This document shows, piece after piece, positions 31,573 to 43,603 of a stretch of DNA of 64,000 bases (its first letter is position 1; every line of letters starts with the position of its first letter). A program made the position numbers and the translations under genes. This DNA comes from Triangularia verruculosa (lineage: Eukaryota > Ascomycota > Sordariomycetes > Sordariales > Podosporaceae), in the NCBI GenBank assembly GCA_033296885.1, contig MU863960.1:1-64000 (forward strand). The letters are read 5' to 3'. The notes below the pieces were generated by a model, which made no database searches, was not told the DNA's origin, and saw nothing but the letters and a program-made list of their open reading frames with translations.

Positions 31573-34167
31573 ATTTCATTAGTTGAAAAGAACAAAAAGA
31601 AAGAGAAAAGAAAAAGAACAGACGGTTACTTACCTATCTACCTTGTTCTTACTTGGTGATGATATAAAAGGTACAGTTGATGGGCGCCTGATAAGAGTCG
31701 GATAACGATGTATTGAGATTTGGATTTATTCGATTTAGAGTCGAGTATATTAATATAAAAGCCATGGTATTTCGGCTTCGCCTCACATGGACTTATCCAA
31801 CACCACCAACTCGCTGTTTGTTTCAATCAAGACCTGCCTAGAATCTGTCTGACATGGCACTGTTCGTTTCCCTCTACTGTGGTTAACATTAATTTATTCT
31901 AACTCCCCAGCACCTCTTCACGAGAATCAGGGACGATACGCGGCAATAAACAATCATCTTCAATATAGCTACAACTAGAAGTGCCCGAGATACCTACAGC
32001 GGGTGGACAGGTCCAATCACTAACTAAGGCTACCCAGAAGGATATATAACTCTGGAGAGTTCCTTCGCCTGAAGTGCACCCTCAACACCACCATCGACTG
32101 GGCGGTCAACTGGGCGCGCGAGAGTTCCAGAGAGTAGCCAGAAACGTGAACCATATTGTCAAGTTACTGATACCCCCATACACCCTCGGCCAAAGCCGGT
32201 TGCTCTGCTGTAAATGGGTCTCAATCGACTTTAATGCTCCCTCATAATTCTTTGTTCCCTGATCCATGTTCCTCATAATCGAGGTCGCGGTTTTTCCTAG
32301 AGACTTCATATTTGAGTGTAAAGACATTTGTTGTGATCTCATCTCTTTCCACTGTCGATGTGGAATCGGAGAAAGGTTTTCAAACCACTGTTGCAAGGCG
32401 TGCAGGCGCACCAGGTTTGTGAGTGGCACGATGCAGTGAAATGGCTTAAATATTCAGAGCACGCAAAATATAAATTCCCAGCACGGACTTTAATCGACAG
32501 CCTTAGACAAGAGTGAAGTTGAACTGCCACAACTATCAAGTCATCACCATCTCTTGGCGTGGTGCTTTCCCTGATCGACCCACCTTCCCTCCCACGGAGC
32601 ACAGGGTGATTGATAGGCCATCATCTGCCCCACCAATCAATTCTTGATGGTATAAAATCTCTTCGCGAGCGCCAGAATTTTACGCGATTTTCTTCTTTTT
32701 TTTCTTCAGAAAGTTGCCCCCGGCGAAACGCAGAATTCTGGCCCGACGCGAATTTCTCTTCAGATCTTTCGAGAACTGTTGAGAAAGCTGTGCATCGGGT
32801 TGATTTAAGCCGGGCAGATGGAAAAGGAGTCTCAAGAATTGCTACTAGCTCAGCCTCAAAACTGGTGCGATGAGTGGGCGATCCCGTTAGGCCTCGACAT
32901 TTTTTGATACTTTGTGTGATGTCTTTTGTGATTCAGCGAGATGTTCGAGGGATGAACACATTGTAATCCTTGGTGAAACTCGTGTATCCTTCGCTTGAGT
33001 GCTGTTGTCAGGCAGCATTTCATGGAGAGACTGTTGCTGTCAACTGTTGAAGAGAGTTTTGTCCGAGGTTGTGGCTCATCGCCGTGGCTTGCCGACTGCT
33101 GAGAGAATAACCCTAACCCGACAAGAAAGTCACATTGGACGGAAAAAGCAGGTCAGCATGTGACAGGCCTGCAGACATCTCGATACCCAACCCCCGACCA
33201 ATTAATGGCTGATATATATATCCAATTCCGCCTCGGATGGCAAGCCTCGCCATATGTCAGGCCGACACTAGCGCCGGAAAATCAGCTGTGTTGCAACCTG
33301 TTGCGCTGACCGAATCCAACGCCGGGGCCTGATGGGGCTGGGCTGCTGTTGTGGTTGATGGCAATTGGCCCACTGTCCCGCCCTGAGTGCTGCATAAGAA
33401 GACGGCGATGAAACTCAACGGCGACTGCCAACCGCTGCCGGGTTTGGCAATCCATTCTGTCTCCTGAGTGTCCTTGTCAGTCAGTTCAAGGGGATGAGAT
33501 GAAGGGGAAGGAGACGCTTCAGAATGGGGTCATCTTTCAGGATGGAGGTGGACATTGAAGTTGAAGCTGAGACCGAGTTACCCCTCAAAGCTGACCTCGG
33601 AAGCTGGCCAGCCACCGCTATTCCTTCCCCCTATTCACTGCCGCTGCCATGCTTTTTATCGACGAAAAAACCTGAATGCTGCATTACCAGTTCAGGGCCT
33701 CAAGAATTGAATATGTCAAAAGAGTCCAAATTGACCCTGGTAACACGGATCGGATCGGTATGCTGCAAGCCGCACAAATGTCGTGCCTCACAAAGCTTCG
33801 AAATGCCCTGGTCGACGCCCGAGACATCCATGGCGCTTGATCAGGCCTTCGAGGCCTTGAAACAAACAGTGAAAGGACGACGATCAACCGCGTGTCGGGG
33901 ACGGGTGAGTGGACACGGCGCTGCCAGCTACGCTCTGCCCACGCTCGCACCAATGCATGTTGCACCTTTCCTGGGCCTCCCATTTGACGCCCGGAGCTGC
34001 GGTGTGTCCACACTTGAGCAATCCTGTCCCTTCGAGATCATATGCATGTGGCAGAAAACAGCAAAGGTTCTTTTCGTGTTTTCTAATGTCTCGCTACCCC
34101 ACTCCTTGGAATCTTTGTTCGCCTTCCTGATCCTCTCTTGCATTCTTTCTGTCTTGTTCCACACCCC
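31573..34167. other. 2.6-kb gene-poor region
   Basis: No gene with convincing support. The best candidate coding trace is at 32106-32429 on the minus strand. A 215-codon open frame at 33524-34171 covers the promoter of the next gene and looks like chance. There are scattered T-runs (32695-32705) and one CCCTAACCC telomere-like motif at about 33109. Confidence 0.5.
32106..32429 (-). pseudogene. Possible coding remnant with a C-terminal hydrophobic segment
   Basis: Open frame of about 107 codons without an ATG at its beginning; the first in-frame ATG gives about 78 residues. It reads as an amphipathic helical stretch (MKSLGKTATSIMRNMDQG, ALKSIETHLQQSNRLW) followed by a short hydrophobic end (LTIWFTFLATLW). 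A stop lies just upstream, so it would need an upstream exon or is a fragment. No family recognised. Confidence 0.2.
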
Positions 34168-35951
34168 ATGACTGACGCTCCCCGTCAGTCTTCGGCTTCT
34201 TCTTCATACTCTTCCTTCTTTCGTCGTCCCTCTTTTGTTCAGCCGTTTCAGGCACTATACTTCCTCATGATTCAACGAGGGAGCCCCCATCCGCGTAAGA
34301 AGGTGGCCGTGGTGGGCAGTGGTGTAGCGGGCATTGGTGCGCTGTGGGCGCTGAACCGGAGCCCTCATGATGTGTACATCTTTGAGGCGGCCGATCGCCT
34401 GGGCGGCCATGCTAACACGGTGGAGTTCACGAGGGGAAAGTACAAGACCTTGGTCGATACCGGGTTTATGGTTATGAATGAAGCGACATATCGTAAGGAA
34501 TCCATCCCCCCTGCTGTTTTTTAGGCGCCTTTTTGTGTTGTAAGTAGAGCCGCACTAATGCATGAACAGCGAACTTTTTGAACTTTCTTAGGAGGATGAA
34601 GGTGGAAACTGCGCCCACCGAGATGTCCTTTTCGGTGTCGAGAGACCAAGGGCGCTTCGAGTGGGCCAGCTTGAATAGAGATGCATTCTTTTGCCAGCGA
34701 GGCAACTACTTCTCACCTAGAATGTGGAGATTGCTCTTTGACATTCGGCGCTTCGACAAGTTTGCACTTGATGTCTTGCGCGCCGAGAAGCCAACTGAGG
34801 AGACAATTGGGGAGTACCTTGAGAGGGAAGGCTACTCGACTAAGTTCAAGGACGACCACCTCGTTCCTATCACGGCGAGCATCTGGAACACCAGCCCGGA
34901 GAAATGCAGCCTCGACTTCCCTGTCGCCACGCTTATTCGGTACATGTAAGTTGCGCACTGAGACTCATCTACGAGCCCTCGCTAACAAAAGACCAGGTGG
35001 AACCACCACTTCCTTGCCTCGAGCTCCAAGAATCCTCAATGGCTCACACTCCAGGATGGCTCCAGATCTTACATCGATGCCGTCATGAAAGGCTTCCCAT
35101 CTAACCATGTCCGACTCAACAGCAAGGTCATCTCCATCACCCCAGAGCGTGATGGCAGACTGAGACTTCACACCCTTCACCCAACTGGCGGGAAGTCGGA
35201 AGTATTCGACCATGTCATCCTCGCCACTCATGGCGACCAGGCCCTCTCCATCATCCGGGACTCGGCCACCGAAGCAGAGAACTCCATCCTTCGATCCTTC
35301 CAGACCTCGACAAACGAGGTCTTCCTGCACTCGGATCTTTCTCTCATGCCAGAGCGCTACGAGGCCTGGTCATCCTTCAATTATCTTTCGCGCTCCTCCC
35401 CCATGACTGGATCAGGACACATCGACCAACTGTGCCTCACATACAACATGAACATACTCCAGGAAATCCCTCGCGCGGCCTTCGGGGATGTTCTCGTCAC
35501 CCTCAACCCCCTCCACAAGCCCGACCCGAACACCATTCAGGGGAGGTACACCTACCGCCATACAATCTACAATAAGAATGTCGAAGCCGCCCAGGAACGC
35601 CTCCATGAGATCCAAAACACACGCGGAATCTCGTACGCCGGCGCCTGGACCAAGCACGGGTCCCACGAAGACGGCTTCAGCTCCGGCCTTCGGGTAGCAG
35701 TCGAACACCTCGGCGGCAACATCCCGTTCGAATTCCAGGAATCCACCCTCGCACGAGAAGAGCGGCCGCGGTACTCCCTCTGGGATTACATTGTCCGGTT
35801 CCTCATCTGGCTCATCCAGATCCTGTTCCTTGCCGTCATTGACAAGATCGCCAGCGGCCTCACCACAACTCGTCGGCGGTTGGTGTCCAGAGTCGGGACC
35901 AAGGGAACAGCCCTCAACGGGCGGGTGAAGGTCCATGAGAAGGACTTGTGA
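34168..35951 (+). CDS. FAD-dependent amine-oxidase-like oxidoreductase
   Basis: Three exons, 34168-34492, 34570-34945, 34997-35951, for 551 aa. A Ser-rich N-terminus is followed by the dinucleotide-binding motif VAVVGSGVAGIGALWAL and the acidic strand end YIFEAADRLGGHANT, which fix FAD at the N-terminal Rossmann fold. DTGFMVMN and the substrate-domain segment FDKFALDVL match the COG2907-type group of predicted NAD/FAD-binding proteins, often linked to cyclopropane-fatty-acid or lipid modification in other organisms. Near the C-terminus one membrane helix is likely (YIVRFLIWLIQILFLAVIDKI). The substrate is unknown. Intron 2 (GTAAGT, phase 2) and intron 1 (GTAAGG) restore the family sequence exactly. 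Confidence 0.88.
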
Positions 35952-37074
35952 CTAGATGGTCGGAGAGAGAAAATAAGAGAGCAGTGGGTGCTGGTGGAGA
36001 AGGAGAGGGCGAGGGCCGAAAAACGATAAGGCGAATGATAATAACGAAACGAACTTGATGACGACTTTACGAAACAACATATAAACTGAACAACCCCGGG
36101 GAATTATTTTTAAGACGAGGGGACATGACACAACATGGGATTTAAATTCGATGATACAACAACAACAACAACAACAACAACAACACATATCATATTGGCG
36201 TTTTTTTTTTACAAGGGAAAGATTGGATACCATACTGAGGAGATATTTAAAGATTGTATACTTTACGAGGGAGGGATGGGGATATTATAGCGAACTGAAT
36301 AAATAAAGTCGCGGAAAAGCGGCAGGGTGTTTTCTTTTGTTTAAGACCTTGAGCCCTCATCATAAGTGAGAATGTGTACGTGCTAGCCGCCAGGTGTACT
36401 GCCATGTATCAAGACGAACGTGCTAACCTATGGTGTAGTGCGTATATTTTCTTTACCCTCTCCTTTTTTTGGCCTGCATGCTGACCGATATCCTGGAACT
36501 GGACCAGAAAGGAAGGAAGGAGCGACTACGGTATATATATTAGATCAACTGCAGTAGTTTGCAACAACAGCGGTCCCGGTGGCCCCAAAAGGGCCTTGTG
36601 GCTAAGTGGTAAGCCCGCTGTTAACTCGTAAATGAACTCCTCAGTTCGATTCCAAATCATGTAACCCCTTTGGGTTTTCGTAACTGGCCTCACTTCCTAA
36701 AAAGAAGCAGTTGGCCGGTGAGCTTTTTGTCACTTTTCCAAACTCGTGATCATTTTCTAATCCTACTACCGTACTTGCTTATCATGACTTTTTTTCTCTT
36801 CGCCAACCAACGTTAAAGTCGCAATTTCAGAATCTCACAATATAAACAAACCCCTGTCTCCGTCGCGATAGCCTCGCGCCAAATCTGGCAAAACACCACG
36901 GTGGGGCGCGCATTTCTAGCAGTTTCTACAACACCCAATCAATTTTTAACAAATCCTCACATACCCTACACTAACTCTCTCTCTCAATCCCATCTATTTC
37001 CTTCTCACTTTCATTGTCACCAACAAAAACCAGCCATATATCACCATCTGGGCAGTGCTTATCAAAACAGCACC
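35952..37074. other. Intergenic region with CAA microsatellite and tRNA-like element
   Basis: 3' UTR of the FAD gene, a (CAA)n tract (about 36156-36186), then a tRNA-like element near 36600 and the promoter of the next small gene. No additional coding region seen. Confidence 0.6.
36591..36678 (+). ncRNA. tRNA-like Pol III element, probably a pseudo-tRNA
   Basis: A perfect A box (TGGCTAAGTGG, 36599-36609) and perfect B box (GTTCGATTC, 36644-36652) are spaced as in a tRNA, and the D stem GGCT/AGCC pairs completely. A T-run (TTTT, about 36675) follows. The expected T stem (CTCAG against CCAAA) does not pair, and the acceptor GGGCCTT has no complement at the right place. This is best read as a decayed tRNA or tRNA-derived element. 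Confidence 0.45.
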
Positions 37075-37506
37075 ATGGACATCCCCTCCCTCCTGAACCA
37101 CCCCCCCTCTCAGCACTCCACCCCCCAAGCCCAGCGCTTCTACCTCTTGCAAACAACCCCTTTGACCAGGGACCAAAAGGTGATCATCCACACCCTGCGG
37201 AAATACTGCAACTGGACAGACGAGCAAATCGCGGAATCCGTTCGGTCCACTCCGATTCTTGTCCATGAGGCGCTCAAGGAGGAATTACCTCCGGAACCGC
37301 CGAAACCGAAAAAGAAGAGAAACAATGCCAGGAGGGGAGAAGGGAGTGTGCTGGGACCAGCGAGACGAAGAGGGCCGTGGATGACGTTCCACGTTGACGA
37401 GGACTTGACTGATGTTTTTGCTAGTGGTCGGGGGTACCGTTCGAGGAAGAGGGCTGATCAGGCTTTGCTGTCGCCGCCTGGGTCTACTTCTTTGGCGCGG
37501 AGTTGA
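37075..37506 (+). CDS. Small basic protein with a possible helix-turn-helix
   Basis: Single-exon frame of 143 aa with a good start context (CACCATGGAC). Residues about 28-70 (LTRDQKVIIHTLRKYCNWTDEQIAESV...) read like a helix-turn-helix of the type found at the N-terminus of Tc1/pogo-like transposases and some homeodomain-like regulators: three helices with a W and a conserved IA before the recognition helix. After it come a basic stretch (PPKPKKKRNNARRGEG) and a short C-terminal region. No catalytic domain follows, so it is not an intact transposase. It could be a domesticated DNA-binding fragment or an unrelated fungal protein. Confidence 0.5.
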   Translation: MDIPSLLNHPPSQHSTPQAQRFYLLQTTPLTRDQKVIIHTLRKYCNWTDEQIAESVRSTPILVHEALKEELPPEPPKPKKKRNNARRGEGSVLGPARRRGPWMTFHVDEDLTDVFASGRGYRSRKRADQALLSPPGSTSLARS

Positions 37507-38557
37507 GTCAGAAAGTGAGGTTCATGAGATGGTGTAGTGTATGGGGCCATCGTTGCGTTCTGTACTGTACCTTACCCGAGGATTAGTAGATTCATCAAGA
37601 ATGTTTCTATCCAAGTTTATATCCGGTGTTTGCACTAGACAATAAGAAAAGTCCCTACTTTTCTACATCTATATACCAATAGCCACGGTGGGGCTTTTCT
37701 AAACATCTACACACCATCACCACTACTCCAACTTCATATCCATCCCTTCCACCACCCACCCATCCTTCCACACTCACACCCCCTTTCGTCTCCCCCTCCA
37801 AACAAAACAAAGCAAAAAACAGACATCCCTCCCTCCTAATAAACCACACCCCAATCCACAACCACCCCCCTCGCCCAGCTCTTCTACCCCATCAACCCCC
37901 TCAACCAAACCCATCGCCACTCCTACCACCCCCTGAAATCCCACCCCCGCAAACCAAATCCTGCCCCCCTCACCAGATCCGTACCATACGACAAGACATG
38001 CAAGTAGACGTACCAGCAGCTCCCCCAGCCCACAGGAAAACCCTCGCGTCAAGTTACAAAACGAGCGAGAACGGCCTTTACGGTTGATACAGCATACCTC
38101 ACCCTACCTTCATCACCAGCCGGCCTTCAACCTTCACTTCCACCCTCCTCCTCCTCATATCCAAATCATAACAACAATTAGAAGCTTTGCTGCTTGCTCA
38201 AGTGATCAATAACATACGACCCTGAAAAAGAGACTGCACAATCGATTTCATATGTTTTACACAAAAAAACATATTCGTCCTGTTTTTCCCCTACAAGGCT
38301 CTGTAAGTACAAGACATTTATATAAGCCGTAAGAAAATAACAAAAAAAAACCGCTTCAAAATAAACCAACCAACCAACCATCCCCCCTCCCGATGACATG
38401 ACATCCCAAACCACTTCTACCCCCCCTTCCCGACCTATTCAAAACAAACAGCTGGGTATTACACAATATGGCAGAATACATATATCCCCCTTAAATCACC
38501 CCCCCCCCCCCCCACCCCAACCCTCAAAAAACATCATCATCATCATATCACACACCC
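37507..38557. other. Convergent intergenic region with C-rich tracts
   Basis: 3' ends of two convergent genes. The region is unusually C-rich on the plus strand (37740-37990) with a run of about 15 C near 38499-38513 and CCAACCAACCAACC near 38365. A minus-strand open frame at 37774-38052 has hydrophobic stretches but no ATG and no clear splice partner, so I do not call it. Confidence 0.5.
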
Positions 38558-40739
38558 TTACAACTTGGGCTTGGCACCAGCATTAGCCGCAATCTCCTCA
38601 TACATCCGCTCAATCTCAGCACGGAAGGCCCTCGCCGTCTGGGGGCGCTTGAGCTTGAGACTATTCGACATTGTCAGCAATCCAACTTTTGAAAGGAAAG
38701 AAAGTAGGTCAAACTTACGTAGGAGTCAAAAGCTCATTCTCAATCGAAAAAGGCTCAATATCCAGGTAGATATTCTTCACCTTCTCGTAGCTGTTGAACT
38801 TGTGGCTCTTGCCAATCTGATCCAGCAGCTTCAACAGCGCCGACTTGACTCTCGGGTCGTTCCCCGCCACCTTGAGCGCCGCCTTGTCATCCGCAGGAAT
38901 GTTCTGCTTGAGGATCTTGCTGGCATAAGGAGCGAACTGCACAGGGTCAATGCCAAAGACGGCGACCAAGCTCGACTCCTTGGGCTCGCCGTGGACAAAA
39001 GCCATGGCAAGCAAGTTGCAGCTGCCGAGGTAGACGTTCTCGATACGCTCGGGGGAGATGTACTCGCCCTGAGCGAGCTTGAGAACGTTCTTCTTGCGGT
39101 CGATGATCTTGAAGCGGCCCATGCTGTCTACCTCGACGATATCGCCAGTGTGGAACCACCCGTCGGTCTCGATCGTCTTGGCAGTCTCCTCGGGGTTGCG
39201 GTAGTACTCCTTGAAGATGATGGGCCCGCGCATGAGAAGCTCGCCACGGGGGTTGGGCTTGTCCTCGACCGTGTACTCGTAGTCGGGGACGGACTCGATG
39301 CAGAGCTCGACGGAGGGGCACGGGGGACCGATGTTGCCCGTGGTGAAATCGCCGGGCATCTGGACGGTACCAACAGCGTAGGTCTCGGTCATACCGAAAC
39401 CCTGGACGAAGTTGTTACCAAAGGCGGCGCGGAGGAACTCGTGGACGTCGGGGTCGAGCTGGGCGGAACCGCTGACCATGGTGCGAGCGCGAGAAAGACC
39501 AACACCCTTGAGGACCTTGGGGGTCCAGATCTTGTCGTAAAGGAAGTGCTTGTTGGTGGCCTTGCCAGGGGGAAGCTTCATGCTAGCCTTCTTAGCGTCA
39601 ATGACACGGCGCGAGAGTGCGCCCTTGAAGCCGTCCTGCTCGACGGTAGCAGCCTGAATAGCCGAGTTGATGCGGTTGAACAGACGAGGAACCGACATGA
39701 GACCAGTTGGGCGCAAAAGCTTGATATCTTCCACGAGCTTAGTGATGTCACCGTGGAAGTAACCAATGCTGGCGCCTTCGGTGAGAGCAGTCTGATCAGC
39801 CATGCGACCGTAGATATGGGCCAGAGGGAGATAAGACAGGTGAACATCGCCAGCGGCGATGCTCTGGTTGGCGCGAGCAGCAGAAATACCAGCAACACCG
39901 TTGGCGTGGGTGAGAAGGACACCCTTGGGGTCGCCAGTAGTACCGGAAGTATAGTTGATGGTCAACACGTCCTCAGGCTGGGGAGGGCGCATAGGACGGC
40001 CTGAGCGGGCACCCAAGGCCTCCACATCCTCCATGGAGAAAATCTCAAGGCCAACCTGCGCAGCCGCAGCATTCAGAAGCGACAGCTTAGAGTGCCCGGC
40101 CATCTCGCCGGCATCGAGGGGATCCAACGAAATGATGAACTTGAGGGTGGGGACGCGGGGCGCAAGCTTCAGCAAGGTGGGGATGTGAGGGAGCGAGCAG
40201 ACGACGGCAGTCAACTCGCTGTGGTTGATGATGTACTCGGTAGCCTCGGGTCCGAGAGTCTCGTAGAGAGAAACGGGCCACAAGGCCTGAGAGAGCAGAG
40301 CCAACTCGGTGATCTGCCATTCGGGGCGGTTTTGAGACCAGAGACCTACAGCATACTTCTGGTCGGCCGTGACGCCAACCCGCTGGTGAAGCTCGACGAT
40401 ACCAGCGCCAAGGTTCTTCCTGCGCTCAGCAACGTCGGCGTATGTGGTCCAGACAAACTTGTTCTCCCATGTCTTGGTGGTGACGTTCCAGGGTCTGTGG
40501 CCCAAGCATCTGTTTCTGGGGACGCGCGCAACGGAAGCTTCGAAGAGATCGTGGATGGTGCGGATCGCGGGGTCGAAAGTCTCGAGGAGAGGGCCGTTCT
40601 GGAAGCGCCAATGGCGGTAGATGGGAGTCCTGTTGGGGCGCTCGGTGCCGGGGATGGGAAGGGCGTAGGGAGTGCCCGGAGGAGGAGGCTGAGCAATGGC
40701 GTTGATGTAAGCCGTCGTGTCCTGCTTGCTGGGAGCCAT
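38558..40739 (-). CDS. Long-chain fatty acyl-CoA synthetase (AMP-forming)
   Basis: Two exons, 40739-38719 and 38660-38558, for 707 aa. ANL-superfamily motifs are complete: the P-loop INYTSGTTGDPKG (about 261-273), GFGMTETYAVG, the TGDIVEVDS aspartate motif and the FACS hinge DRKKNVLKLAQGEYISPERIEN. The enzyme should activate long-chain fatty acids through an acyl-AMP to acyl-CoA. The last exon adds only 33 residues and ends AKPKL. The terminal PKL resembles, but does not match, the canonical peroxisomal PTS1 tripeptide (SKL type), so peroxisomal location is possible but unproven. No N-terminal membrane anchor is evident, unlike yeast Fat1. The 58-nt intron has GTAAGT, GCTGAC and AATAG. Confidence 0.93.
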
Positions 40740-43022
40740 GGCTGCGATGTGTTTCGGCGCGACGAGGAGCGAGCGTCGGTATCGTGGGTGAAGGAGGGGA
40801 AGGTCGAACGGCGTCTAGTAGATGTGACCCGCACGAACAAAGACAAGGAAACAGGAATTCGTCAAAACACAAGTGGCAGCTGGTAAGGTTGGCGTCACCG
40901 GTCGTTGGAGGATGGAGGAATGGTTTTGAGAAGGAATGGCCCAAAAAAGCCACAGACTGACGGGGAGATCTTCTCCTTTTCGTCAACAGGGTCGGCGCTC
41001 GGCAGCATGTGTCTCGTCCAAGTTGGTCTTGAGCCGAGTGCGACAGGGGTGCGAGCTAGCCGGGTTGTCCGGGCTGCCAAAATCAGCGCGTTGCGACTGG
41101 ATGGAAGACCTAGGCCTCCATCACCAGGCTTGGTTGCAGATGCGGCACTGCTGTCAAACCGGAGGCTAGAAAATATGTTTGAAGATAAGCTTGTTTCCAG
41201 ATATATTGCCTACACTATCATCAGGTCTGTGAGGTTCAACAGTGTGTTTGAGTCTCACAATCACCATGGCGCACAACGACACTGTTAGGCCCTGGGTACC
41301 GCGTCGCAAAGGTCAGCCTCGGCTGGTCCGGTGTCGACAGTGGACCTGTGGCGCCAAATGGCGGTTGTTCCCCAATTCTTTTGGGCGTGGAGGCAATGCC
41401 GGATTGGAATATGGGGCCGGTATCCCAAAGCCCGCCAAGCGACAATTCCACGACCTCCAGAAGATGCACGGAGGCCATTTCCCGGTACGGCCATCACATG
41501 CGCAATTGCAAACATTCCAGTTGGCCAGCAGGACGTCTTGACAGTCTTCCCCAGACAGGACTGATGCCACGCGGGGATCCCGCCTAATAGAATGCGGGGT
41601 GCGGAGAAGTAAGCATTCTGTTTTATCGAAAAGCCCAGCAAGTGAAGGTCAAAGAAAGAGAACCGTGGCTGGCGATATCCACAACAGCAACCGCGGGGGC
41701 GGGGGTCAGGGACAGCGTTTGAATATTTGGCCGACGACGGCGATAAAGGCACAAAGGCTCACGACGTTGCGCCGGGAGGACGGTTACTGCTTTCCAGACG
41801 CAGGCAGGATCAACACTGAGTCGAAGGAAACCGACGGTTGTGCTGGCGGTTGTCGACAATGTCGGGACCGCAGAGGTTCAAGAAGCCTCGGACAGCCATC
41901 GACCTCGGCTGGGATGGAACTGGGGCGAGCTGGGGCAACCCGGTTCTTTTTTGGATGATGAAAACGCCCAGCCTCACCCCGCGATTCAGATGTCCCACAT
42001 ATTGACGTTCTGGTCTTGGCATCTAAAGCACGAGCCACATTTCATCAGCCCCATTCGGCACTCAAACAACTCGAAACTGCCAAGACCTCACGATCAAGAC
42101 CATCAAGCCATCAGATACAACTTTCGTCTTTTTCCTTAGGACCACACAATTTCTGAAGATGGATTCAAGCCGACATCTGATAATCAGTGAATAACACAGA
42201 TATCGGCGATCAAGAATTGAATAAATGCCATTAGTCTTGGCCAAGTGGTTTGGTAGCCAGGGGTCCATTCATTTTTCTGGTGACATTCGAGGTGCTTCAA
42301 CAAGCGTTCAAGACATCTTTCATATTGACGCAACTGAGCTTGATCTCATCTCACAGACTTCCACTCAAGGAAAGAGTTGTATCATCTTCAGGCAAAACTT
42401 GCCAAAATGATGAAGAAATCGCCATGGCAGAGCAGAGCACGAGAGGTGGGACCCATCCCTTCTTATACCCCGTCTCCTGTCATCCCGTTTCACGTTCCAG
42501 ATATACCCCCCCATTCCACCCCGTCACCACCAAAAGCAGCGATCAGGGTGAATAACTCCGTCGCGGAACCTTCCCCTACCGGTATCGAAGCGCAGCGTCA
42601 ACGGCACCTCACAGCCTTGTTTTAAACAGTGGTACCGTCTATTATTGGGCGACAAGCTTACCATCTGTGCGGACCCCCACCTGGCATAATGGACTAGCCT
42701 GATGATTCGCGTTTCAGGGGCTTCTTGACGGCTTGGATAATGTCACTCCATTCATGATAATAGTAAAATCAAGACTTGCTTGGTTTTCTGGTTTCTCATT
42801 TTCTTCTATTCTTCCTTTTAGCAAACATCTGTGGTGTTGTAGTTCTTGTCTGTTTTGAACAGTCTTTCTCTTCGTTTTAGTCACTCCTTTTACCTCTTCT
42901 TCGATTCACACCAGCCGGCAGGCCAGCGACTGCCTTTTTTTGTGATCTTCTTACCTTTACCTTTTTTTTCCGACATCGAAACGTCATAATCATCATCAGA
43001 AGCGAAAGAAGATAAACTCACC
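40740..43022. other. 2.3-kb divergent intergenic region
   Basis: Upstream sequence of the acyl-CoA synthetase gene and the MARVEL gene. Several overlapping open frames at 41240-41960 occur on both strands, but none has coding character, domain signature or splice signals. The last 100 bp are C/T-rich and A-rich like a fungal 5' leader. Confidence 0.5.
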
Positions 43023-43603
43023 ATGTCCCTCTCCAAAAAGATCACCCTCCCTCTCCGAGCCATCCAAGGCGTGTTCGCCCTCGTAGTCCTCGCTCTTTCA
43101 GGATATGGTATGTCCCCCAACACACTTACCTCTCTCATCACCAAAATTAACACCCTTTCCTAGTCGCCCACTGGTACAACACCACAACCGTAATCTCCTC
43201 CCCTTCCGAAATCAACTTTCTCTTCTTCTGCTCCCTCTGGTCCCTCCTCTCCATCGCCACCCTCGAAATCCTTATTCCCCGCGTCATCGCCCCGAAAACC
43301 GCAGCGTCAAACTACATCGCCCTTGGTGTAGAGCTCTCCAACATCCTCTTTTGGTTCTCCGGTTTTGTTGCGCTGGCGACATTTCTCAGCAAACTCCTAT
43401 TCTGCCGGGGAAGCGTTTGCCAGAGCGCGCAGGCGGACGTTGCGTTTGCTGCGGCGGGGTGGTTGATTTGGACGGGGACGGGGGTGTTGATGGTGAGAGA
43501 TGTGATGGCGAAGGGCGGGTTGGCGATGAGGCCATCTTGGAAGAGGAGCGGTGCTGGGAGTAAGCAGCCGGTGGAGGTGCCGGCTACGAAGGAGGAGGTT
43601 TAA
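43023..43603 (+). CDS. MARVEL-domain-like four-helix membrane protein
   Basis: Two exons, 43023-43107 and 43164-43603, encoding 174 aa. Four hydrophobic segments (VFALVVLALSGYVAHW; FLFFCSLWSLLSIATLEIL; GVELSNILFWFSGFVALATFL; ADVAFAAAGWLIWTGTGVLM) with short loops and a basic cytosolic tail ending KEEV fit the fungal MARVEL-like family (Nce102 relatives and others). Members sit in the plasma membrane or endomembranes and organise microdomains; no enzymatic activity is expected. The intron (GTATGT, TCCTAG acceptor, phase 1) joins GY to VAHWYN. The start context is CACCATGTCC. Confidence 0.8.

Noticed and set aside
33524..34171. 215-codon plus-strand open frame before the FAD gene
   Set aside because: No domain or coding character, overlaps the promoter and start of the FAD gene in another frame; likely chance.
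37774..38052. 92-codon minus-strand hydrophobic frame
   Set aside because: No ATG, G-rich low-complexity translation and no convincing upstream exon.
38565..40004. 479-codon plus-strand open frame
   Set aside because: Antisense shadow of the acyl-CoA synthetase gene, with the same codon-bias explanation and no domain.
41242..41958. Overlapping open frames on both strands
   Set aside because: No domain, splice pattern or plausible codon use; translations look random.
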